Shown: positions 45,239 through 52,328 of the stretch, piece after piece
How the letters are laid out: each line of letters begins with the position of its first letter
How positions within the stretch are numbered: the stretch's first letter is position 1
From: an uncultured Clostridium sp.
Lineage (GTDB): Bacteria; Bacillota; Clostridia; Lachnospirales; Lachnospiraceae
DNA length: 64,000 bases
NCBI GenBank assembly: GCA_900538475.1
Contig: UPYT01000001.1
Location: 124,001 to 188,000, forward strand
Direction: 5' to 3'
Translations under genes and position numbers: made by a program
Notes under the pieces: model-generated
Seen by the model: the letters and a program-made list of their open reading frames with translations, nothing else
Told to the model about the DNA's origin: nothing
The model's database searches: none

Positions 45239-46486
45239 ATGGTCGTAGAGCTGGTATCCGTAGGCACAGAGCTGCTTCTGGGAAACATTGTCAATACCAA
45301 TACACAATATCTGGCGGAGCAGTGCGCCCTTCTGGGGCTTTCCCTGTACCATCAGTCTGTAGTGGGAGATAACCATGACCGTCTGGCTGAGGTTGTAAAG
45401 ACAGCTCTTGGCAGATCCGATGTGGTGATTCTGACCGGGGGACTGGGCCCCACAGAGGATGATCTGACAAAGGAAGTCTGCGCAGAGGTTATGGGATATA
45501 AACTGGTGGAGGATCCTCATACAAGAGAGCATCTGGAGCAGTTTTTCAAGAACAATATCTATAAAGAAATTCCGGACAACAACTGGAAGCAGGCCATGGT
45601 GCCGGAGGGAGCTTTGATTCTGGATAATCACAATGGCATGGCGCCGGGATTGATTCTGGAAAAAGACGGGAAGACAGCTATCCTCCTTCCGGGACCGCCG
45701 GCAGAGCTGTATCCTATGTTTAAGGAGCAGGTATATCCCTATCTGCAGAAACAGCAGCCGGAGATGATTCGTTCCGCAGTGGTTAAGATTTGCGGTATGG
45801 GTGAGAGTCAGGTGGAGGATAAGCTTCTGGATCTCATCAGCAGTCAGACCAATCCCACCATTGCTACCTATGCGAAAACAGGCGAGGTTTCTGTGCGTGT
45901 GACTGCTCGTGCAAAGACAGAAGAAGAGGCAAAGACACTGGTAAAGCCTGTGGTGAAGGAAATCAAGAACCGGCTGGGAGACTGTGTTTATTCTGTAAAG
46001 GAAAGAGAAACTCTGGAGGAGGCAGTGGTAAAGCTTCTGCATAAATATGAGCTGACTGTCACAACTGCAGAGTCCTGCACCGGCGGACTTCTTGCGGGAC
46101 GTCTGGTGAATGTGCCGGGAGCCTCAGAGGTATTCCGGGAGGGATTTATTACCTACTCAAACAAGTCAAAACGAAAATATCTGGAGGTCAGCAAAAGTAC
46201 TTTGAAAAAGTATGGGGCTGTAAGTCCCCAGACAGCCAGGGAAATGGCAACCGGCGGCGTATTTGCCACAGACAGCGATGCCTGCGTGGCAGTGACGGGA
46301 ATTGCCGGACCGGATGGAGGCACAGAGGATAAGCCGGTAGGCCTTGTCTATATTGCTGCCTATATGAAGGATAAGGTGAAGGTAGAAGAATACCGGTTTA
46401 AAGGAAACCGGGCGAAAATCAGAGAGCAGGCAGTGGTGAAGGCGCTGGATCTTCTCCGCCGCTCGATTCTGGAGAATTACCGATAA
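45239..46486 (+). CDS. cinA: CinA family nicotinamide-nucleotide amidase
   Basis: 415 residues. The N-terminal COG1058 (MoCF-like) domain has SVGTELLLGNIVNTN and LTGGLGPTEDDLTKE; the C-terminal PncC/CinA amidase has TTAESCTGGLLAGRLVNVPG near residue 280. It recycles or deamidates pyridine nucleotides; in some species it is competence-linked. The ATG lies 1 bp after pgsA, so the genes are coupled. RecA, often the next gene, is not present here. Confidence 0.94.
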   Translation: MVVELVSVGTELLLGNIVNTNTQYLAEQCALLGLSLYHQSVVGDNHDRLAEVVKTALGRSDVVILTGGLGPTEDDLTKEVCAEVMGYKLVEDPHTREHLEQFFKNNIYKEIPDNNWKQAMVPEGALILDNHNGMAPGLILEKDGKTAILLPGPPAELYPMFKEQVYPYLQKQQPEMIRSAVVKICGMGESQVEDKLLDLISSQTNPTIATYAKTGEVSVRVTARAKTEEEAKTLVKPVVKEIKNRLGDCVYSVKERETLEEAVVKLLHKYELTVTTAESCTGGLLAGRLVNVPGASEVFREGFITYSNKSKRKYLEVSKSTLKKYGAVSPQTAREMATGGVFATDSDACVAVTGIAGPDGGTEDKPVGLVYIAAYMKDKVKVEEYRFKGNRAKIREQAVVKALDLLRRSILENYR

Positions 46487-46506
46487 AACGGGAGGAACAG
46501 GGTATT

Positions 46507-47820
46507 ATGGCATATACATGGAAAAAACAGGCATCTTCGGCCTATGGTCTTTCTCTGACACAGCTGGTGCTGAATGCAGTTATGTTTGCAGAGGAGCTTC
46601 CGGAGCAGTATGAGGACTGGATGGATTATCAGAAGCAGACGGACAGGCGGGTGATTCTGCTCATAAAAGAGTTTCTGGACGGACAGGATATTTTGGACGA
46701 GGTAAAGGCTCTGCGCTGTCAGGCGGAAAAGGAAATGAATACAGTAATCTCCTATACAGATGCTTTTCTGGTGTATGAATATGCATTAAACCGGCTGGAA
46801 CGCCGCTTTTGCCCGGATATGCCGGATGTCACCGTAAAAGAGCAGGAGTTGGTTTCGCAGCTGATTGCCTATATTTTTGGCGGAGAGGACAGCAATGCTG
46901 TCAATATGCGGATTCAGGAGGTGGTATCACAGCTTCCTGTGCGTTTCACACGGCAGAAATATTACAGCATGGTCAAGGATTCCCTTCAGGCTTACGCAGG
47001 CGCGTACAGGGATACCCTGGATCATATGATGTATATGCTTTCCACTGGCAGTATGACGGAAAGGGATTGTGAGGACGACAGTTTTCAGTTCCTGAATCAG
47101 CTGCTGAAGAATTTGCAGGAGATTTCTTTTAAAACCATGGATGCCGACACCTATCACATGGCGTGCGGCAAAACACAGGAAGCAGGCGTCATGCTGCGCG
47201 CTTTGGCAGATTACTGTCAGAGTGAAGCGGAAATTTTGAACAGCCTTTATGTGCTTTGCCTGACTCGAGAGGATGCCATGCGCAACGTAGGAGAGGAGAA
47301 GCAGGCGTTCCGGATCCTGGCAGAATTCTGCAGAATCTGTGAAGGCCGGGAACAGAGGGAACCTGAGGAATGGGAGGATCAGCTTTCCGGTCTGGAGGAA
47401 ATGCTGGAGTCGGTAGAAGGACTTCAGGAAGAATATTATGACCGCTATCTCCGGCTGGAGCAGCCGCCTTTTTCTGAGACAGATGAAAGCGATGAGGCAA
47501 AACGAAGCAGATGGGTCGATATGCTTTTGGCAGGAAGTACTTTTGTTATGCCAGAGAAGCAGGCAGATCAGAGTATTGTAAAGGAAGAGGATATCGAGGA
47601 GGCCATGAAGGCATACATAGCTGTTATGGATCCGGTTTTGACCTCTGTTCAGAAGCCGGTAGCCCGGGCGATTATGGCAACCAGCCTTTCCATCCTTCCT
47701 GTATTTTTCAACTCTGCGGAGGAAATTCACAATTATATTGAAAACAGCCTTGGCAGCTGTACAGATCCTTTTGAAAAGGCAACCTGTATGGAACTGCTTC
47801 AGCAAATTATGGAGAATTAA
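46507..47820 (+). CDS. Unrecognised 437-residue, mostly helical protein
   Basis: I do not recognise the family. It has no signal peptide or membrane helix, is acidic overall, and reads as a string of amphipathic helices with a short low-complexity break (about 315-335, SETDESDEAKRS). There are no obvious catalytic motifs. GGAGG stands 12 bp before the ATG. It follows cinA by 20 bp and precedes a 115-residue unknown by 3 bp, so all are probably one transcript. Clean codon use and tight spacing argue that it is a real gene. Confidence 0.8.
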   Translation: MAYTWKKQASSAYGLSLTQLVLNAVMFAEELPEQYEDWMDYQKQTDRRVILLIKEFLDGQDILDEVKALRCQAEKEMNTVISYTDAFLVYEYALNRLERRFCPDMPDVTVKEQELVSQLIAYIFGGEDSNAVNMRIQEVVSQLPVRFTRQKYYSMVKDSLQAYAGAYRDTLDHMMYMLSTGSMTERDCEDDSFQFLNQLLKNLQEISFKTMDADTYHMACGKTQEAGVMLRALADYCQSEAEILNSLYVLCLTREDAMRNVGEEKQAFRILAEFCRICEGREQREPEEWEDQLSGLEEMLESVEGLQEEYYDRYLRLEQPPFSETDESDEAKRSRWVDMLLAGSTFVMPEKQADQSIVKEEDIEEAMKAYIAVMDPVLTSVQKPVARAIMATSLSILPVFFNSAEEIHNYIENSLGSCTDPFEKATCMELLQQIMEN

Positions 47821-47823
47821 TCT

Positions 47824-48171
47824 ATGCGCTGGTATAGCCATCTGTATGTTGGTGAAAAAGCCGGAAAAAGGCGGTTTTCCATTATCCAGGGAATCCGGGA
47901 GGGAAAACTGCAGCCGGAGGTTTATGTGATTACACCGCCGCAGAACGGGAATAATATTCTTGATATTTATCCTGCTCCCATGCTTCTTCTCCCGCCCTAC
48001 CGGGACGAGGATATGGAGATTCTGGGAATTGCAGTTACTTACTGGGAAGCCCTGGAGGTAGTGCGGCAGATGGTTGAGGACATGTACCGTTGCTGTGGGG
48101 AAAGGCTGAATCTGCAGGAATTCCTGCATTGCAGTGCGGACGGAGACGAAAATAGAAACAGTTGGGAATGA
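47824..48171 (+). CDS. Unrecognised 115-residue protein
   Basis: A small soluble protein starting MRWYSHLYVGEKAGKRRF, with a conserved-looking LDIYPAPMLLLPPYRDED stretch mid-way and cysteines in RCCGERLN. No function is assigned. It is tightly spaced after the 437-residue unknown and ends 4 bp before the DUF2953 gene. The neighbourhood (cinA before, DUF2953-gerW after) gives only a weak hint of envelope or sporulation context. Confidence 0.75.
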   Translation: MRWYSHLYVGEKAGKRRFSIIQGIREGKLQPEVYVITPPQNGNNILDIYPAPMLLLPPYRDEDMEILGIAVTYWEALEVVRQMVEDMYRCCGERLNLQEFLHCSADGDENRNSWE

Positions 48172-48175
48172 TTGC

Positions 48176-49078
48176 ATGTTAGGGATTTTTTTAGGAATCT
48201 TAAAATGGCTGGGGATTTTGCTCCTGGTGCTCCTGGGACTGGTTCTGACTGTCCTTCTGGCAGTTCTCTTCGTTCCTGTCCGCTACGAAGCAGAGGGAAG
48301 CTTCAGAGGAGAGCTGCTGGCAAAGGGACAGATCAGCTGGCTGTGGCGTTTATTTTCTATCCAGGCAGTTTATGATGGAGATACAGAGGTGTCTCTGCGG
48401 ATTTTCGGAGTAAAGCCGGGCAGAAAAAAAGAGACAGCAGAGAGAACGGAAAAAACGGAGACTCCAGATCCTGTGGTGACAGGAAGCGGGAAGCGCCCGG
48501 AGGAAGAAGTGCCGGTATACGAAAGTCGCTCCAAGGCAGAGGTACCGGCGAGTGAGAAACACCAAGGGACAGAGGAAGGGATAAAGGAGAAAGTACCGGC
48601 GGCAGGAACAAAAAATGCGAAGAACGGACAGAAGAAAAAACGCGTCCGTCAGAGTCTGTTTCAAAAAATAAAAGTTACATTTCAGAGGATCTGTGGTAAA
48701 CTGAAGACAGCAGAAGAGAGATGGCAGAAGCTTATGGAGTTTCTGGAAAAAGAAGAAAATAAGAATACCTTCCGTCTTCTGAAAAGACAGGTGATCCGCT
48801 TTTTTAAGCACGTTCTTCCAGGAAAGGTTTCCGGAACCGTTCGGTTTGGATTTGAGGATCCCTATACTACAGGAAGAATTCTGACTTATATCAGTCCATT
48901 TTACGGATGGTACGGGAGAACGATTCAGGTGATTCCTGTATTTGACGAACAGGTTCTGGACGGAGAGCTTTCTCTGAAAGGCCGTATTCGGATTGCCACC
49001 CTGCTTTTTATTGGATTTCAGGTGTGGCGGGACAAAAATTTCAGAACACTGCTGAAGCGATGGCAGGCAGCATATTAA
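48176..49078 (+). CDS. DUF2953 membrane-associated protein
   Basis: 300 residues. A long hydrophobic N-terminus (LGILLLVLLGLVLTVLLAVL, residues 11-30) is followed by VPVRYEAEG, a basic Lys/Glu-rich low-complexity middle (about 80-175), and a C-terminal DUF2953 domain (KVSGTVRFGFEDPYTTG). It pairs with gerW as in Bacillus ytfI-ytfJ. The role is unknown; the pairing suggests forespore membrane or spore envelope work (inference). The start ATG 48176 has a weak site. Confidence 0.82.
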   Translation: MLGIFLGILKWLGILLLVLLGLVLTVLLAVLFVPVRYEAEGSFRGELLAKGQISWLWRLFSIQAVYDGDTEVSLRIFGVKPGRKKETAERTEKTETPDPVVTGSGKRPEEEVPVYESRSKAEVPASEKHQGTEEGIKEKVPAAGTKNAKNGQKKKRVRQSLFQKIKVTFQRICGKLKTAEERWQKLMEFLEKEENKNTFRLLKRQVIRFFKHVLPGKVSGTVRFGFEDPYTTGRILTYISPFYGWYGRTIQVIPVFDEQVLDGELSLKGRIRIATLLFIGFQVWRDKNFRTLLKRWQAAY

Positions 49079-49090
49079 GGAGGCAGTAGT

Positions 49091-49492
49091 ATGGCAGACA
49101 ATCATTTTGCGGCAACGGTAGAATCCCTGTTTCGGGGAATGGATCAGTTTGTTACAACGAAAACCGTAGTGGGAGAGGCGGTAAAGATTGATGATGCAAT
49201 TATTCTTCCGCTGGTAGATGTAACCTGCGGTATGGCAGCGGGTTCTTTTGCAGACAATGCCAAGCAGAACGGCGGCGGCGGTATGAGCGCCAAAATGAGC
49301 CCCAGCGCTGTGCTTGTGATTCAGAACGGCGTTACCAAACTGGTTAATATTAAGCAGCAGGACGCAGTGACAAAGGTACTGGACATGGTTCCTGACCTTG
49401 TGAATAAGTTTACGGGAAAGAAAAGAGAAGAGATTTCTCCGGAAGTAATGGAAGCGGCAGAGGAAATGGCAGCCGGAGACGGAGAAAAATAA
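49091..49492 (+). CDS. gerW: GerW/YtfJ family sporulation protein
   Basis: 133 residues matching YtfJ: GMDQFVTTKTVVGEAVKID, VDVTCGMAAGSF, a glycine-rich turn (NGGGGMSAKMSPSAVLVIQN) and a charged C-terminus. In Bacillus GerW is a spore inner-membrane-associated protein needed for germination with L-alanine. Its presence suggests the organism descends from, or is, a spore former. AAGGAGG lies 8 bp upstream; 12 bp after the DUF2953 gene. Confidence 0.9.
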   Translation: MADNHFAATVESLFRGMDQFVTTKTVVGEAVKIDDAIILPLVDVTCGMAAGSFADNAKQNGGGGMSAKMSPSAVLVIQNGVTKLVNIKQQDAVTKVLDMVPDLVNKFTGKKREEISPEVMEAAEEMAAGDGEK

Positions 49493-49609
49493 TCCTTTCC
49501 AAAAAGGAAGATTTTTGGAAAGGTGCAGAAGAGCACATACAGAGAAGAAGCGCATCTATCTGGGACAGCGGCATAGAATGAAATATAGCTGGTTTTGAGG
49601 AGTGAGCCT

Positions 49610-49747
49610 GTGAAACGAGTATTCGGACTTATGCTGTTTTGTTTCGGAATGGGGATGACGCTTCTTTTATTTATTCCTGAGACCCTGACTACTCTGATTT
49701 TTATTATCGGATGCCTGGCTCTGGGATATCATCTGTTTTGCTGTTAG
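49610..49747 (+). CDS. 45-residue small membrane protein
   Basis: GTG start with AGGAG 7 bp upstream, stop TAG at 49745. The protein begins VKRVFGLMLFCFGMG, is hydrophobic throughout, with a probable two-helix hairpin split at FIPETLTTL, and ends LGYHLFCC. I know no function. The good ribosome site and clean hydrophobic composition support a real gene, followed by a hairpin terminator. Confidence 0.7.
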   Translation: MKRVFGLMLFCFGMGMTLLLFIPETLTTLIFIIGCLALGYHLFCC

Positions 49748-49771
49748 CATAAAAAACCCATAAACGCAAAG

Positions 49772-49797
49772 AAACGCGTCGAAAAGACGCGTTTTCT
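49772..49797. terminator. Hairpin between the small membrane protein and rpmB
   Basis: AAACGCGTC, loop GAAA, GACGCGTTTT: an 8-9 bp GC-rich stem with four T on the plus side. It lies between convergent genes. Confidence 0.7.
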
Positions 49798-49810
49798 GCA
49801 ATGTTCATTA

Positions 49811-49996
49811 TTATGCTCTCTCAACTAAGCCGGAACGTAAGCAAGAAGTACATACATACATCTTTTTAGCGCCGCCGTTAACCTTAACCTTAACAGATTT
49901 AACGTTTGCTTTCCAGATCGCATTGGATCTTCTATGAGAGTGGCTCACATTATTACCGAAGTGAGCAGCCTTTTCACAGATTGCACATTTAGCCAT
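49811..49996 (-). CDS. rpmB: 50S ribosomal protein L28
   Basis: 61 residues. MAKCAICEKAAHFGNNVSHSHRRS is the standard N-terminus. Two CxxC pairs (CAIC, CTSC) make this the zinc-binding C+ form. GGAGGTGC lies 5-6 bp upstream of the ATG. It is monocistronic, divergent from asp23-fakA as in Bacillus. Confidence 0.97.
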   Translation of the reverse strand: MAKCAICEKAAHFGNNVSHSHRRSNAIWKANVKSVKVKVNGGAKKMYVCTSCLRSGLVERA

Positions 49997-50051
49997 GATT
50001 GCACCTCCTTAACCGGTACTTGATTTCCCAGCGGGAAACCACAACAAATGT

Positions 50052-50080
50052 ATGATACCAGATACTTATGGATTTTGCAA
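50052..50080 (-). promoter_or_regulatory. Promoter of rpmB
   Basis: On the minus strand TTGCAA (50080-50075), 17 bp, TATCAT (50057-50052), preceded by TGg. The 50-nt leader includes a small hairpin TTTCCC/GGGAAA (50023-50037). Confidence 0.85.
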
Positions 50081-50161
50081 GCAGAATTTGTGAATTTCTT
50101 AAAAATAAACCTATTGAGATGGAAAAAGGCAGGAAGGAGCCGTGCTGATGGAAAGTCAGAA

Positions 50162-50190
50162 TAGACACAGGTGCAGTCATGTGATATACT
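50162..50190 (+). promoter_or_regulatory. Promoter of asp23-fakA-recG
   Basis: TAGACA (50162-50167), 17 bp, TATACT (50185-50190) with extended TGa. The leader is about 75 nt. Confidence 0.82.
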
Positions 50191-50271
50191 AAAGACGGTT
50201 CGCAGAAAATTTATTATTATTTTCCTATGGATTTTGGAAATGTTTTCATGAATAAAAATGGAGGGGTTCAT

Positions 50272-50628
50272 ATGAAAGGACGCATCAACAATAAGCTTGG
50301 TGAAATCCAGATCAGTTCTGATGTGATTGCCATGTATGCAGGTATGACGGCAGTAGAATGCTTTGGTATCGTAGGTATGGCGGCAGTCAGCATGAAGGAT
50401 GGTCTGGTGAAGCTGCTGAAAAGAGAGAGTCTCGCCCATGGAATCAATGTAGAGGTAGAGGATAGCCGGCTTACGATAGATTTTCATGTTATTGTGGCCT
50501 ATGGCGTCAGTATCTGTGCTGTTTCAGACAACCTGATGGCTACTGTAAAATACAAAGTTGAAGAATTCACCGGCATGAGCGTTGAGAAGATCAATGTTTT
50601 TGTAGAAGGTGTACGAGTGATTGATTAA
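50272..50628 (+). CDS. Asp23/Gls24 family envelope stress protein
   Basis: 118 residues; begins MKGRINNKLGEIQISSDVIA. Asp23-family proteins are small cytosolic proteins linked to the envelope stress response; the YloU subtype lies next to yloV(fakA) in Bacillus, as here. The ATG at 50272 has GGAGGGG 6 bp upstream. The stop lies 13 bp before the fakA GTG. Confidence 0.93.
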   Translation: MKGRINNKLGEIQISSDVIAMYAGMTAVECFGIVGMAAVSMKDGLVKLLKRESLAHGINVEVEDSRLTIDFHVIVAYGVSICAVSDNLMATVKYKVEEFTGMSVEKINVFVEGVRVID

Positions 50629-50641
50629 GGAGGACCTACCG

Positions 50642-52321
50642 GTGAGTTTACAGGTGATTGATGCCGGATTGATGCAGCGGGCATTTCTGGCAGGAGCCAA
50701 GGGATTAGAGGCAAAAAAAGAGTGGATTAATGAACTGAACGTATTTCCTGTTCCGGACGGAGATACAGGAACCAATATGACAATGACCATTATGGCGGCA
50801 GCCAAGGAGGTTGCTTCCATGGAGGAACCGACCATTGACGGTCTGGCAAAGGCGATTTCTTCCGGTTCTCTGCGTGGAGCGAGAGGAAACTCAGGTGTAA
50901 TTCTTTCCCAGCTTTTCCGCGGATTTGCCAAGGAGATCAAGGGTCATGAGACCATTGATGTGGATGTTTTGGCTGCTTCATTTAACCGGGCTGCAGAGAC
51001 AGCTTACAAGGCAGTGATGAAGCCTAAGGAGGGCACAATTCTGACAGTTGCCAGAGGAATGGCGGACAAGGCTCTTGAGGTGGCAGAGCAGACCGAGGAT
51101 ATTCTGGTGTTTGCAGAAAAGGTGATTGAGCATGGAGATTATGTGCTCAGCCAGACCCCGGAGATGCTTCCGGTGCTGAAGCAGGCAGGTGTGGTGGATT
51201 CTGGCGGCCAGGGGCTGATGCAGGTCTTAAAAGGCGTTTTAGACGGCTTAAAGGGCAAAGAAGTGGATATGACAGTTCCGGGCGCAGGGGCAGCAGCTTC
51301 CTCTGGGGCAGCAGCCGGAGCTTCTGAGATTGACACAGCTGACATTAAATTCGGATACTGCACAGAGTTTATTATTAATGTGGAAAAAAACTATGACGAG
51401 GCGGAGGAGCAGCATCTTAAGGCCTATCTGGAATCCATCGGTGATTCTATTGTAGTAGTGTCCGACGATGATGTAGTGAAGGTTCATGTTCACACCAACG
51501 ATCCAGGTCTTGCCATTCAGAAGGCTCTGACTTACGGTTCCCTTTCCCGGATGAAGATTGACAACATGCGGGAGGAGCACCAGGAACGCCTGATTCAGAA
51601 TGCGGAGCAGGAGGCTCTTCGTCAGAAGGAAAAAGAGCAGGAGGAAAAGCAGGAACCCCGCAAGGCCAACGGCTTTATTGCTGTATCAGTCGGAGAGGGG
51701 CTTGGCGAGATTTTCCGCGGAATCGGTGTAGACTATCTGATCGAAGGCGGTCAGACCATGAATCCCAGCACAGAGGATATGCTCAATGCCATTGATCATG
51801 TGAATGCAGATACGGTTTACATTCTGCCAAATAATAAAAACATTATTCTGGCAGCAGAACAGGCTAAGTATCTGGTAGAGGACAAAGAAATTGTAGTTGT
51901 TCCGTCTAAAACGGTTCCCCAGGGAATTGCAGCTATGATTAATTTTATTCCGGATCATTCCAAAGAGGAAAATTTGGAGTCCATGACAGAGGAGATGAGC
52001 CGGATTAAAACCGGACAGGTAACCTATGCAGTCCGCAATACAGTGATTGACGATAAGGAGATCCATGAAGGGGATATTATGGGTATCGGCGATCATGGCA
52101 TTCTTGCAGTCAGCCAGAGTATTGAGGAAACAGTGATCGAGACTCTTGCGGCAATGATTGACGAGGACTGCGAGCTGGTAAGCATCTACTACGGAAGCGA
52201 TGTTGAGGAAGCTGACGCTGAGGCTGTTCTGGAAAAGGCTCAGGAAACATGGCCCCAGCTGGAGTTCGAACTGCAAAGCGGAGGACAGCCCATTTACTAT
52301 TATCTGCTGTCTGCAGAGTAG
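50642..52321 (+). CDS. fakA: Fatty acid kinase FakA-like protein (YloV, DAK2 domain)
   Basis: 559 residues. The N-terminal DhaL domain (1-200) carries NELNVFPVPDGDTGTNMTMT, the Asp motif that binds Mg-ATP, and RGARGNSGVILSQ. A middle segment (about 235-330) and C-terminal DAK1-like domain (about 345-559, EGGQTMNPSTEDML) follow. FakA phosphorylates fatty acids held by a FakB protein so exogenous fatty acids can enter phospholipids. GTG 50642 is chosen since AAGGAGG stands 8 bp upstream. No fakB lies in the window. Confidence 0.92.
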   Translation: MSLQVIDAGLMQRAFLAGAKGLEAKKEWINELNVFPVPDGDTGTNMTMTIMAAAKEVASMEEPTIDGLAKAISSGSLRGARGNSGVILSQLFRGFAKEIKGHETIDVDVLAASFNRAAETAYKAVMKPKEGTILTVARGMADKALEVAEQTEDILVFAEKVIEHGDYVLSQTPEMLPVLKQAGVVDSGGQGLMQVLKGVLDGLKGKEVDMTVPGAGAAASSGAAAGASEIDTADIKFGYCTEFIINVEKNYDEAEEQHLKAYLESIGDSIVVVSDDDVVKVHVHTNDPGLAIQKALTYGSLSRMKIDNMREEHQERLIQNAEQEALRQKEKEQEEKQEPRKANGFIAVSVGEGLGEIFRGIGVDYLIEGGQTMNPSTEDMLNAIDHVNADTVYILPNNKNIILAAEQAKYLVEDKEIVVVPSKTVPQGIAAMINFIPDHSKEENLESMTEEMSRIKTGQVTYAVRNTVIDDKEIHEGDIMGIGDHGILAVSQSIEETVIETLAAMIDEDCELVSIYYGSDVEEADAEAVLEKAQETWPQLEFELQSGGQPIYYYLLSAE

Positions 52322-52328
52322 GCGGCCT

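Noticed and set aside
46927..48177. 416-codon minus-strand frame across the two unknown genes
   Set aside because: His/Leu/Phe-rich composition typical of an antisense shadow; it crosses two well-spaced plus-strand genes and has no ribosome site.
48350..49555. 401-codon minus-strand frame opposite DUF2953 and gerW
   Set aside because: Low-complexity Phe/Leu/Cys translation, antisense to recognisable gerW.
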